A program made the translations under genes and the position numbers. This document shows, piece after piece, positions 35,344-44,129 of a stretch of DNA of 64,000 nucleotides. The DNA is from Acidobacteriota bacterium (GTDB lineage Bacteria > Pseudomonadota > Alphaproteobacteria > Caulobacterales > Hyphomonadaceae): assembly GCA_016712445.1 (NCBI GenBank), contig JADJRB010000002.1:186001-250000 (forward strand), given 5' to 3'. Below the pieces are notes generated by a model. It was not told the DNA's origin. It did not search any database and saw only the letters and a program-made list of their open reading frames with translations. The number at the start of each line of letters is the position of its first letter. Position 1 is the stretch's first letter.

Positions 35344-36318
35344 ATGACGAGCTTCGATGATCTCCTTGAGAAACTGAAGGCGGCGGGCGAACCGACACGG
35401 TTGCGCCTCCTTGCCTTGCTGCGGGAAAACGACCTTTCTGTGGGCGAATTGGTGCAAGTGCTGGGGCAAAGCCAGCCTCGGCTGTCCCATCACCTTAAAA
35501 GTCTGTCAGAAGCAGGGCTTGCAGAGCGTCTGCCTGAGGGGGCCTTCGTCTTTTACCGCGCAGCGCGGGGCGGCGTCGGCCGGCAATTCCTCGACCAGCT
35601 GTTCTCGCATACGAGCCATGATGCGCCGGAATTCCAGGCGGACCGAGACAAGCTGCACGAAGTGATTCTCGCGCGCGCGGCATCAGCAGAAGCTTATTTC
35701 TCTAGCATCGCCGAGAACTGGGATTCCCTTCGCGCCTTGCATTTTCCAAACGAAGCCATCGAAGACACGCTGCTCGACCTTGCGGGTCCGGGGCCGTATC
35801 GCCGCGTCGTCGATTTCGGAACGGGAACCGGGCGCATGCTCATGCTGTTCTCGGGCCTCGCTGCCGAATCAGAGGGTATCGACTTCAGCCATCGCATGCT
35901 GACCGTGGCGCGGGCCAACCTGGAGCGCGCCGGCGTCAGCAACAGCCGCGTCCGGTTCGGCGACGTGACGGCCGCGCCGTTCGATGACGCTTCGGCTGAC
36001 CTCGTGATCGTGCACCAGGTGTTGCACTATCTCGATACGCCAGGCGATGCGATCGGCGAGGCGGCCCGCGTGCTGATGCCGGGCGGCAGGTTGCTGGTGA
36101 TCGACTTTGCGCCTCACGATCTTGAATTCCTGCGGGCAGACCACGGGCACCGGCGCCTCGGCGTTCGCCACGACGCGCTCGCAGAATGGGCCGCGCAAGC
36201 CGGCCTGAAGCTGGAAGCGCCTCGTTCTTTCGATCCCCCTACACCCGGCGCGCCGGGTCTGACTGTAAACATCTGGCGGGCGAGCAAGCCTGCACTGTCC
36301 AAAGCGAGGGCCGCATGA
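35344..36318 (+). CDS. ArsR-family regulator fused to SAM-dependent methyltransferase domain
   Basis: A 324-residue protein. Residues about 5-85 form an ArsR winged helix (EPTRLRLLALLRENDLSVGE, then QSQPRLSHHLKSLSEAGLAE). Residues about 140-300 form a class I methyltransferase: VDFGTGTGRMLMLF (motif I), GIDFSHRMLTVARANL, VRFGDVTAAPF and LMPGGRLLVIDFAP. No arsenic-type cysteine pair is seen in the winged helix. Its position upstream of metF/metH and its SAM-binding fold suggest that it senses SAM or SAH, as SahR-type ArsR regulators of methionine genes do; whether it still methylates anything is unknown. Its stop overlaps the metF ATG. The start is probably leaderless. Confidence 0.9.
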   Translation: MTSFDDLLEKLKAAGEPTRLRLLALLRENDLSVGELVQVLGQSQPRLSHHLKSLSEAGLAERLPEGAFVFYRAARGGVGRQFLDQLFSHTSHDAPEFQADRDKLHEVILARAASAEAYFSSIAENWDSLRALHFPNEAIEDTLLDLAGPGPYRRVVDFGTGTGRMLMLFSGLAAESEGIDFSHRMLTVARANLERAGVSNSRVRFGDVTAAPFDDASADLVIVHQVLHYLDTPGDAIGEAARVLMPGGRLLVIDFAPHDLEFLRADHGHRRLGVRHDALAEWAAQAGLKLEAPRSFDPPTPGAPGLTVNIWRASKPALSKARAA

Positions 36319-37229
36319 TCGGCACATTGACCCAGACTGACCGCGCGCGCGAACCTGTGCGCGTCTCTTTCGAATTTTTCCCGCCGAAGTCCGAAGGCAT
36401 GTCCGAACGGCTTTGGGACACGATCAAGCGGCTTGAGCCCATGGCGCCGGATTTTGTCTCGGTGACCTATGGTGCAGGCGGCTCCACGCGGGAGCGCACG
36501 CACGATACGGTGCGCCGCATTGTTACGGAGACCACGCTGCGTCCGGCGGCGCACCTGACTTGCGTCGGGGCGACGAAGGCAGAAGTGCTGGCCGTGGCTG
36601 AAGAGTACTGGCAGGCCGGCGTGAAACACATCGTGGCGCTGCGCGGCGATCCGCCGGCCGGCATGGGCGCACGGTACGAGCCTCATCCCGGAGGGTTTGT
36701 CGATTCCGTTGCCTTGATCCGTGGCCTGAGGGCGCACCGGCCCGAACTTGGCAAGTGCTTCGAGATCTCGGTCTCGTGTTATCCGGAACTGCACCCCGAA
36801 AGCCGGGGCTGGGATGCCGAGGTGGCGTTCCTCAAGTCGAAGCAGGATGCCGGGGCTGACCGGGCAATCACGCAATTCTTCTTCGAGCCCGACATCTACT
36901 TCAACTTCCTCGAAAAGGCGCGCGAGGGCGGCGTGACGCTGCCGATCGTGCCGGGCATCATGCTGCAGCCGAACTTCCGGGGACTGAAGAAGATGGCGGC
37001 GATGGTGAAGACCTCCATCCCCAGCTGGTTGGACCGGCTCTATGACGGCCTCGATGAGGATGACGAGACGCGTGACATGGTGACGGCGACCGTTGCGGCA
37101 GAACTTTGTCACAAGCTGCACGACCGCGGCGTACGCGACTTCCATTTCTACACGCTGAACCGCGCAAGTCTGGCACTGTCGACCTGCCGCCTGCTTGGCC
37201 TGAAACCTCAATCCGCAAAGGCGGCATAG
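36315..37229 (+). CDS. metF: 5,10-methylenetetrahydrofolate reductase
   Basis: A 304-residue FAD enzyme reducing methylene-THF to methyl-THF for methionine synthesis. The family pattern is clear: VSFEFFPPKSEGMSERLW, FVSVTYGAGGSTRERTHD, HLTCVGATKAEV, ALRGDPPAGMGARY and FLKSKQDAGADRAITQFFFE. It is close to the usual 290-310 residue length. ATG 36315 overlaps the regulator stop (ATGA). Its product feeds the MetH halves encoded directly downstream. Confidence 0.95.
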   Translation: MIGTLTQTDRAREPVRVSFEFFPPKSEGMSERLWDTIKRLEPMAPDFVSVTYGAGGSTRERTHDTVRRIVTETTLRPAAHLTCVGATKAEVLAVAEEYWQAGVKHIVALRGDPPAGMGARYEPHPGGFVDSVALIRGLRAHRPELGKCFEISVSCYPELHPESRGWDAEVAFLKSKQDAGADRAITQFFFEPDIYFNFLEKAREGGVTLPIVPGIMLQPNFRGLKKMAAMVKTSIPSWLDRLYDGLDEDDETRDMVTATVAAELCHKLHDRGVRDFHFYTLNRASLALSTCRLLGLKPQSAKAA

Positions 37230-37231
37230 AC

Positions 37232-38299
37232 ATGAACCGGCAGGAGAGAATTGCTGCGCTGAAGGCCGCCGCGAAGGAGCGCATCCTGATCCTCGACGGG
37301 TCCTGGGGTGTGATGATCCAGCGCAAGGGCCTTGCGGAAGAAGATTTCCGGGGCGACCGTTTCAAGGCTCATGCCGGTCAGATGAAGGGGAACAATGACA
37401 TCCTCTGCATCACGCGGCCAGATATCGTGACCGAACTGCACAACGCCTATTATGGTGCGGGTGCGGACATTTCCGAGACCAACACGTTCAGCGCCACGAC
37501 GATTGCGCAGGAAGACTACCACTTGGGCGCCGGCGATGTGCGAGACATCAATCTTGCAGGCGCACGTCTCGGCCGCGCCGCCGCTGATGCCTGGACTGCG
37601 CGCGAGCCACACAAGCCTCGCTTCCTTGCGGGGTCGATCGGACCGCTCAACAAGATGCTGTCGATGTCGTCGGATGTGAACAATCCCGGCGCGCGTTCGG
37701 TAACCTTCGACCAGGTGTATGAAGCCTACCGCCAGCAGGTGCTGGCGCTGAACGAGGGTGGCTGCGACCTCTACCTGATCGAGACGATCACCGACACGCT
37801 CAACTGCAAGGCCGCGATCAAGGCGATCATGGATCTTGAGTCGGAAGGCATGGAAAACCTGCCGATCTGGATTTCCGGAACGATCACCGACCGGTCCGGC
37901 CGCACGCTGTCCGGCCAGACGGTCGAAGCGTTCTGGAACTCGGTCCGCCACGCGAAGCCGTTCGCCATCGGCTTCAACTGCGCGCTCGGCGCCGACCTCA
38001 TGCGCCCGCACATCGCGGACCTGTCGCGCGTCGCCGATACGCTGGTTGCGGCTTATCCCAACGCCGGGCTGCCGAACGAGATGGGTCAATATGACGAGAC
38101 GCCGGAACAGACGTCTGGTGAGCTCGGCGGCTGGGCAAAGGACGGCATCGTCAACATTCTCGGTGGCTGCTGCGGTACGACGCCGGAACACATCGCCGCC
38201 ATCGCGCGCGCGGCCAAAGGCGTGAAGCCGCGTGACCCCGCGCCGCCGAAACACGCCATGCGCCTTGCCGGTCTGGAACCCTTCGAGGTGGGATCGTGA
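37232..38299 (+). CDS. metH: Homocysteine S-methyltransferase domain (N-terminal half of split MetH)
   Basis: A 355-residue protein corresponding to the Zn/homocysteine module of cobalamin-dependent methionine synthase. It starts with LILDGSWGVMIQRKGLAEED and has DISETNTFSATTIAQEDY and FLAGSIGPLNK. The zinc cysteines are in GFNCALGA (about residue 249) and GGCCGTTPEH (about 312-313). In E. coli this is the first 350 residues of a 1227-residue chain; here the chain is split. It is spaced 2 nt after metF. Function depends on the C-terminal half at 38721. Confidence 0.93.
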   Translation: MNRQERIAALKAAAKERILILDGSWGVMIQRKGLAEEDFRGDRFKAHAGQMKGNNDILCITRPDIVTELHNAYYGAGADISETNTFSATTIAQEDYHLGAGDVRDINLAGARLGRAAADAWTAREPHKPRFLAGSIGPLNKMLSMSSDVNNPGARSVTFDQVYEAYRQQVLALNEGGCDLYLIETITDTLNCKAAIKAIMDLESEGMENLPIWISGTITDRSGRTLSGQTVEAFWNSVRHAKPFAIGFNCALGADLMRPHIADLSRVADTLVAAYPNAGLPNEMGQYDETPEQTSGELGGWAKDGIVNILGGCCGTTPEHIAAIARAAKGVKPRDPAPPKHAMRLAGLEPFEVGS

Positions 38300-38724
38300 C
38301 ACGTGGCGATGTTTCGCCCGGCGACCTGTTTGTCTTCTACGGACTGCTGAAACAGGGCGTCGCCGGCGCACCGGCTGCTCTGGACCTGGCCGGTGCCGGC
38401 ACGTTCGGCGCGCCCTGCCACTTCAAAGGAGCGATGTACGACCTTGGCGGCTTTCCGGGCGTGGTGGAAGGCGATGGATTGTGCCACGGCGTGCGCTGGC
38501 AGGTGCGTGATGCGGGCATTGTCCCCGCGATGGACGCGTTCGAGGATGTGACCGATGACCCGGCAACGTCGCTCTATGTGCGGGTGCGGGTCGGGCTGTT
38601 TGATGATGCCGGCGCGCCTACTGGCGAGCAGGCGTGGATCTATTGGTATAATCGTCCGGTCGAGGGGCTGCCTCGCGTGCCGGACGGAAACTGGCCGCTT
38701 GATGCGGGAAAGACGAGAAAATGA
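38296..38724 (+). CDS. Gamma-glutamylcyclotransferase-like (AIG2/GGCT fold) protein
   Basis: A 142-residue protein of the GGCT/AIG2 superfamily: the N-terminal substrate loop FVFYGLLKQG, a beta-hairpin GAMYDLGGFPGVVEG, the acidic catalytic position in MDAFEDV (Glu near residue 83) and a C-terminal YVRVRVGLF then WIYWYNRP. GTG 38296 overlaps the upstream stop (GTGA), and its own stop overlaps the next ATG, so it is translationally locked between the two halves of methionine synthase. Activity on gamma-glutamyl peptides is possible but unproven. Confidence 0.82.
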   Translation: MTRGDVSPGDLFVFYGLLKQGVAGAPAALDLAGAGTFGAPCHFKGAMYDLGGFPGVVEGDGLCHGVRWQVRDAGIVPAMDAFEDVTDDPATSLYVRVRVGLFDDAGAPTGEQAWIYWYNRPVEGLPRVPDGNWPLDAGKTRK

Positions 38725-41360
38725 GCAAAGCGGCTTCCCAGGCGTTTGTGAACATCGGTGAGCGGACGAACGTCACCGGCTCGGCGGTATTCCGGAAGAT
38801 GATCACCGACGGGCGGTTTGCCGATGCCGTCGTCGTGGCTCGCCAGCAAGTCGAGAGTGGCGCGCAGGTCATCGACGTCAACATGGACGAAGGCATGCTC
38901 GACGGCGCGGCCGCGATGACGACATTCCTGAACCTGATTGCGGCCGAGCCGGATATCGCGCGCGTGCCGGTGATGATCGACTCCTCGAAATGGGATGTCA
39001 TCGAGGCCGGCCTGAAATGCTTGCAGGGCAAGTGTATCGTCAACTCGATCTCCATGAAGGAAGGCGAGGACAAGTTCATCGAGCAGGCGAGGACCTGCCT
39101 GTCATATGGTGCCGCCGTCGTGGTCATGGCGTTTGACGAGGTGGGGCAGGCGGACACGGCCAGCCGCAAGATCGAGATATGCCAGCGCGCCTTTCGCATC
39201 CTGACGGAGCAGGTGGGTTTCCCTGCGGAAGACATCATCTTTGATCCGAACATCTTTGCGGTAGCGACCGGAATCGAAGAGCACAACAACTACGCCGTCG
39301 ACTTCATCGAGGCCGCGCGGGTGATCCGTCAGACGTGCCCGGGCTGCCACATTTCCGGTGGGCTTTCGAACGTGTCCTTCAGCTTCCGCGGCAACGAGCC
39401 CGTGCGCCGCGCGATGCATTCGGTATTCCTGTATCACGCGATCCCGGCCGGCATGGACATGGGTATCGTGAATGCCGGCCAGCTCGACATCTATGACGAT
39501 ATCGAGCCCGAGCTGCGCACGCGGGTGGAAGACGTCATCCTCAACCGGCGGGCGGATGCGACTGAGCGGCTGATCGAGATCGCCGAAGGCCTGAAAGGCC
39601 AGAAGGGAAAGAGCGCAGAAAAGGACCTGTCCTGGCGACGGGCGAGCGTCAGCAAGCGGCTTGAGTATGCGCTGATCCACGGCATCACCGAGTTCATCGA
39701 TCAGGATACGGAGGAAGCCCGCCTCGCTTCGGAGCGTCCCCTGCATGTGATCGAAGGCCCGCTTATGGATGGCATGAATGTCGTGGGTGACCTGTTCGGT
39801 TCGGGCAAGATGTTCCTGCCGCAGGTCGTCAAGTCGGCGCGGGTGATGAAACAGGCGGTCGCCTGGCTCGAGCCATTCATGGAAGAAGAGAAGCAGCGCC
39901 TCGGCACGGTCGATGCTTCCAACGGCAAAGTCCTGATGGCGACCGTGAAGGGCGACGTGCACGACATCGGCAAGAACATTGTCGGCGTGGTATTGGCCTG
40001 CAACGGCTACAAGATAATCGATCTCGGCGTCATGGTGCCGGCCGACCGCATTCTGGATACCGCCATCAAGGAGGGCGTGGATGTGATCGGCCTGTCGGGG
40101 CTGATCACACCCAGCCTCGACGAGATGGTTTATGTGGCAAGCGAGATGCAGCGGCGCGGCATGACGCAGCCGCTGCTGATCGGCGGCGCGACGACCAGTC
40201 CGGCGCACACCGCTGTGAAGATAGACCCGGTCATCCGCACCGCGCCGGTCATCCATGTCGCGGATGCGAGCCGCGCGGTCGGGGTCGTTTCGACCCTGCT
40301 CAACGCCGGCGAAAAGCCGGCGCTCGTGACCCAGACCAAAGCCCGTTACGAACGGATGCGCGAAGCGCGCAAGGATGGTCCGCCCAAGCCGCGTCTCTCG
40401 TTGGCGGAGGCTCGCAAGGCCGCGTTCAGGCCGGACTGGGCGAGCTATGCGACGCCCAGGCCATCCTTCACCGGCACGCGGGCATTCACCGGCATCGATC
40501 TGGCGACGCTGGCACGTTACATCGACTGGACGCCGTATTTCTCCGCCTGGGACCTTGCAGGGAAATATCCGCAGATTCTCGAAGACGCGGTTGTTGGCGA
40601 AGCGGCGCGCGGCCTGTGGCGCGATACCGAAGCGATGATGCAGCAGCTGGTGGGTGAAGCCTGGTTCAACCCGAAGGCCGTGATCGGCTTCTGGGGCGCG
40701 CGCGCCGCCGGCGACGACATCCGGCTCGAGACGGGCGACACCTTCTTCACGCTGCGCCAGCAGATGGTGAAGGACAATGGCCGCGCCAACTATGCCCTGT
40801 CAGACTTCGTCTCGCCTGAAGGCGATGACTGGATTGGCGGCTTCTGCGTCACCGCAGGTCCGGAGGCAGATGCGGTCGCTGAGCGGTTCCGCGCGGCGGG
40901 CGACGATTATTCCTCGATCATGGTCAAGGCGCTCGCAGATCGTTTTGCGGAAGCGATGGCGGAATACATGCACGAGCGCGTCCGGAAGGAGTTGTGGGGT
41001 TATACTCCCGGCGAGGCGTTGACGATCGACGAGTTGATCAGCGAATCGTATCGCGGCATTCGGCCTGCGCCGGGCTATCCCTCGCAGCCGGAGCATACGG
41101 AGAAGGAGACGCTGTTCCGGCTGCTCGACGCTGAACGCCTGATTGGCGTTTCCTTGACGTCCAGTTTCGCCATGACGCCGGCAGCCTCCGTGTCCGGACT
41201 ATACCTTGCTCATCCCGACGCGATCTATTTCGCGTTGGGCCGGATCGAACGCGACCAGGTCGAGGACTACGCACGGCGCAAGGGGTGGGACATCAAGACG
41301 GCGGAGCGCTGGCTGGCGCCGGTGCTCAACTATGACCCGTTCGTGCTGGCTGACGCCTGA
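38721..41360 (+). CDS. metH: Cobalamin-dependent methionine synthase, folate/B12/activation domains
   Basis: An 879-residue protein, the C-terminal part of MetH. The pterin/methyl-THF domain comes first (VNIGERTNVTGSAVFRKM). The helical cap follows, then the B12 Rossmann domain with the axial-His motif GDVHDIGKN (about 411-419) and LIGGATTSPAHTAVK. The activation/SAM domain has RGIRPAPGYPSQPEHTEK and VSGLYLAHPDAIYFALG. It catalyses methyl transfer from methyl-THF via cob(I)alamin to homocysteine bound on the separate N-terminal protein. ATG 38721 overlaps the GGCT-like stop. It needs reactivation by a flavoprotein not seen here. Confidence 0.95.
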   Translation: MSKAASQAFVNIGERTNVTGSAVFRKMITDGRFADAVVVARQQVESGAQVIDVNMDEGMLDGAAAMTTFLNLIAAEPDIARVPVMIDSSKWDVIEAGLKCLQGKCIVNSISMKEGEDKFIEQARTCLSYGAAVVVMAFDEVGQADTASRKIEICQRAFRILTEQVGFPAEDIIFDPNIFAVATGIEEHNNYAVDFIEAARVIRQTCPGCHISGGLSNVSFSFRGNEPVRRAMHSVFLYHAIPAGMDMGIVNAGQLDIYDDIEPELRTRVEDVILNRRADATERLIEIAEGLKGQKGKSAEKDLSWRRASVSKRLEYALIHGITEFIDQDTEEARLASERPLHVIEGPLMDGMNVVGDLFGSGKMFLPQVVKSARVMKQAVAWLEPFMEEEKQRLGTVDASNGKVLMATVKGDVHDIGKNIVGVVLACNGYKIIDLGVMVPADRILDTAIKEGVDVIGLSGLITPSLDEMVYVASEMQRRGMTQPLLIGGATTSPAHTAVKIDPVIRTAPVIHVADASRAVGVVSTLLNAGEKPALVTQTKARYERMREARKDGPPKPRLSLAEARKAAFRPDWASYATPRPSFTGTRAFTGIDLATLARYIDWTPYFSAWDLAGKYPQILEDAVVGEAARGLWRDTEAMMQQLVGEAWFNPKAVIGFWGARAAGDDIRLETGDTFFTLRQQMVKDNGRANYALSDFVSPEGDDWIGGFCVTAGPEADAVAERFRAAGDDYSSIMVKALADRFAEAMAEYMHERVRKELWGYTPGEALTIDELISESYRGIRPAPGYPSQPEHTEKETLFRLLDAERLIGVSLTSSFAMTPAASVSGLYLAHPDAIYFALGRIERDQVEDYARRKGWDIKTAERWLAPVLNYDPFVLADA

Positions 41361-41743
41361 TGCAGCGGCTTGGTCTCGTGACCTTCGTGGTGCCGGACTA
41401 TCAGGCGGGTATTGATTTCTTCGTGAAGACGCTCGGCTTTCGCCTCGTCGAAGACACCCCGCTCGGCGGGGGCAAGCGTTGGGTGGTCGTGGAGCCGGCA
41501 GGCGGGGGCGCACGTCTCCTGCTGGCGCGCGCGGTTGGTCCGGACCAGATGGCGGTGATCGGGAACCAGGCTGGCGGGCGGGTCGCCTTTTTTCTCGAGA
41601 CGGATGATTTTGACCGTGACCACGCCGCGTTCAGCGCGGCAGGAGTTGTTTTCACGCAGCCCCCGCGGAGCGAGCCATACGGCAAGGTGGCGGTCTTCCG
41701 CGATGCTTTTGGAAACCTCTGGGACCTGCTGCAGCCAGCCTAG
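41360..41743 (+). CDS. VOC/glyoxalase superfamily protein
   Basis: A 127-residue single vicinal-oxygen-chelate domain: LVTFVVPDYQAGIDFFVKTL, FRLVEDTPLGGGKRWVVVEP, RVAFFLETDDFDRDH and GKVAVFRDAFGNLWDLLQP. It starts within the MetH stop (TGATG), so it is the last gene of the methionine operon. Specific substrate unknown; glyoxalase I or fosfomycin resistance cannot be inferred. It overlaps the opposing DUF5694 gene by 4 bp. Confidence 0.85.
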   Translation: MQRLGLVTFVVPDYQAGIDFFVKTLGFRLVEDTPLGGGKRWVVVEPAGGGARLLLARAVGPDQMAVIGNQAGGRVAFFLETDDFDRDHAAFSAAGVVFTQPPRSEPYGKVAVFRDAFGNLWDLLQPA

Positions 41744-42564
41744 TCTGTGAGATAGGCTGCGGGCTCGACCAGCGTGAATCCTGGCGCGGTTTCGGCAAAG
41801 TGGCGCAGCCAATAGGCGTGCCCCGAGCCGAACAGGATGATCACCCGGTCGCCGGGTTTGGAGACGGCGGCGATCTTGTTGAAGGTTACGGCATTACGCG
41901 CATACCAGCCATAATTGAGCTGGGCGCCCGGCTGGGATGCAGCGTCGCCGAGCGCGAACAGGCCATAATAGAAGTCAGCATGCTCGCGCGCGAGTTTCGC
42001 TGGATCATTTTCGAGAGCGTATAGTTCGGAGATCGTATGGGTCGCCTGCGACGCATTGAATTCGGCGACAGACGCCTGCACCTGCGCGATCATCGGTCCT
42101 GTAATATCGAGGCCGTTCGCGGCCTCGAATTCCTGCACCTTGTCGAACGGAAAGAAATCGATCTCGCCGCTGCGCGTGTCCACGCCATAGACACGCGTCA
42201 GGCCGAGTTCGCCGGCCAGCCTGTAAGCGACCTGCACAGTCTCGTCGCGCACCTCGGACAACGTCGCGGGCGAATAATCCAGATAGCCGGTGTCCAGCAG
42301 GTCGGCGCGCGGACTCTCGGTTTCGACCATGATCGCAGTCGGCTGGAACGCTGCGAGGCGTGCGCTCAGCTCGGCGAGTTCCGCTTGCCGCGCCGGTGCA
42401 AGCACATCATCCGACCGGATGTTCACGATGTCCGCGCCGGGATTGCCCATGTGCCAGGTGCCCAGAACCATGACCTCGACGGTGTCACCCCGTTCAGGCG
42501 CGACCGGAACCGCGGCGCAGCCGGACAAGAGCAAGAGGGCAAAGGCGGCTAGATGGTGATTCAT
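41740..42564 (-). CDS. DUF5694 family lipoprotein
   Basis: A 274-residue protein with lipobox LSGC (about residue 16). The DUF5694 layout is visible: VMVLGTWHMGNPGAD near the N-terminus, FQPTAIMVETESPRAD, and a C-terminal VIILFGSGHAYWLRHFAE. The paired GTWHM and GSGH...LR motifs resemble the TraB/PrgY/ChaN-like hydrolase arrangement of His and Glu residues, so a metal-dependent peptidase-like role is possible but untested. Start ATG 42564 coincides with the signal peptide. Confidence 0.8.
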   Translation of the reverse strand: MNHHLAAFALLLLSGCAAVPVAPERGDTVEVMVLGTWHMGNPGADIVNIRSDDVLAPARQAELAELSARLAAFQPTAIMVETESPRADLLDTGYLDYSPATLSEVRDETVQVAYRLAGELGLTRVYGVDTRSGEIDFFPFDKVQEFEAANGLDITGPMIAQVQASVAEFNASQATHTISELYALENDPAKLAREHADFYYGLFALGDAASQPGAQLNYGWYARNAVTFNKIAAVSKPGDRVIILFGSGHAYWLRHFAETAPGFTLVEPAAYLTD

Positions 42565-42663
42565 GCTGGAAGCTCCCTGTTCAAACGCAAGATGCACCGG
42601 GCGAGGCGTGTGGATGCGGCTGGCAGGAAAAAAACCACCTCTAGCGAGCGGGTGGCGAGTCGC

Positions 42664-42691
42664 TATAAGCCCGCGATGACAGCCTTGTCAT
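42664..42691 (+). promoter_or_regulatory. Candidate -10 element and TGACA-N4-TGTCA repeat before pyruvate kinase
   Basis: TATAAG (42664-42669) could be the -10. The inverted repeat ATGACA-GCCT-TGTCAT (42676-42691) lies immediately downstream, at about +1, where a repressor would block initiation. It has the same TGACA-N4-TGTCATGA sequence as the site upstream of the esterase. No good -35 was seen. Confidence 0.4.
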
Positions 42692-42704
42692 GACGGAGTC
42701 ATCC

Positions 42705-44129
42705 ATGCCGACACCCCGCCTGCGCGGCGAAAACGCAAAGATCGTGGCGACCCTCGGCCCACGCAGCCGCTCGCTCAAGGAAATCCGCGCGCTCGCCGAA
42801 GCAGGCGCCGATGTCTTCCGGCTGAATTTCTCGCACGGCAGCCACGAAGACCACCGCGCCACGCTGGACACGGTACGCAAGGTGGAAGCGCTCGTAGGCC
42901 GGCCGCTCGCGGCATTGGCAGACCTGCAGGGACCCAAGGTGCGCGTCGGCAAGTTTCCGGGCGGGGAAATGAAAGTCGCGTGGAACACCGAATACGCTCT
43001 GGTAGCGGCGGACGAGACTGCGGACACTGGAACCATTCCTGTGCCGCATGCGGCAATTCTAGGCCAGCTGGAGGCGGGTGACACGATCCTCGTCGATGAT
43101 GGCAAGCTGATCTTCACGGTCACGAAGGCTGGCAAGAACGCGAAGGTGCGCGCCGACGTGCCCGGCAAGATTTCGGACAAGAAGGGGTTCACGGTGCGCG
43201 GCAAGGCGCTTCCGGTGAAGGCGCTGACCGACAAGGACAAGGCCGACCTGGAGTTTGCCCTCTCGATCGGTGTCGACCTCGTGGCCCTGTCCTTCGTCCA
43301 GTCGGTGTCGGACATCGCGATGACCAAGGCGATCATCAACGGTCGCGCACCGCTGATCGCGAAACTGGAAAAGCCTGCGGCGCTGGGCGAGCTTCGCGAG
43401 ATCATCCACGCGTCTGACGGGGTCATGGTGGCGCGCGGCGATCTCGGGGTCGAATATCCGCCCGAAGAGGTGCCGGTGATCCAGCGCCGCATCATCCGCG
43501 CAGCACGCGCGGCCGGCCGGCCGGTGATCGTGGCGACACAGATGCTCGAATCGATGATCGAGAATTCGGCGCCGACGAGGGCGGAAGCTTCAGACGTCGC
43601 CACCGCCATCTACCAGGGCGCCGATGCAGTCATGCTGTCGGCGGAGACGGCGGTCGGGCGCCACCCCGCGACTGCGGTGGCGATCATGTCGCGCATCATC
43701 CGGGCCACGGAGAACGCCGAAGACTATCGCCGGTCCATGATGCAGTTCGACGGGGACGAAACCGCTCAGACCGCCATTGATGTCGTTGCGCAAACCTCGC
43801 TCGGCATGGCCGAAGCCGAAGGTGCGACTGCGCTGGCCTTGCGGACCGGGGCATTCGAGCGGCTGGCACGATTTTCCCGGGTGCGCGGCGCCACGCCGAT
43901 CCTCTACGGTTCAATCGAGGAGGCGCGCGTTCGCCAGGCCTGCCTCCTGTGGGGTGTGCATCCACACCTTCTGGATGCCGGTGTGGAGAACTGGTACCGC
44001 GCGCTAATGAAGGCGTCCGGTCTTGAAGGCCGGGTCGCCTACGCGCGATGGGCTGGCGACGACATGCGTTTCGCGTGGGAAATCGGGGTCGGCAAGGGCC
44101 TCGATGGCAAGCCGATCACTGGCGTATGA
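42705..44129 (+). CDS. pyk: Pyruvate kinase
   Basis: A 474-residue glycolytic enzyme converting PEP + ADP to pyruvate + ATP. It has KIVATLGPRSRS, VFRLNFSHGSHEDH, the B-domain DTILVDDGKLIF, catalytic Lys in LIAKLEKPAAL, metal Glu/Asp in MVARGDLGVE, and VIVATQMLESMIENSAPTRA and ADAVMLSAETAVGRHP. The C-terminal regulatory domain is complete. ATG 42705 has CGGAG 7 nt upstream; an ATG at 42690 inside the inverted repeat has no site. It overlaps the opposing protease gene by 14 bp. Confidence 0.94.
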   Translation: MPTPRLRGENAKIVATLGPRSRSLKEIRALAEAGADVFRLNFSHGSHEDHRATLDTVRKVEALVGRPLAALADLQGPKVRVGKFPGGEMKVAWNTEYALVAADETADTGTIPVPHAAILGQLEAGDTILVDDGKLIFTVTKAGKNAKVRADVPGKISDKKGFTVRGKALPVKALTDKDKADLEFALSIGVDLVALSFVQSVSDIAMTKAIINGRAPLIAKLEKPAALGELREIIHASDGVMVARGDLGVEYPPEEVPVIQRRIIRAARAAGRPVIVATQMLESMIENSAPTRAEASDVATAIYQGADAVMLSAETAVGRHPATAVAIMSRIIRATENAEDYRRSMMQFDGDETAQTAIDVVAQTSLGMAEAEGATALALRTGAFERLARFSRVRGATPILYGSIEEARVRQACLLWGVHPHLLDAGVENWYRALMKASGLEGRVAYARWAGDDMRFAWEIGVGKGLDGKPITGV

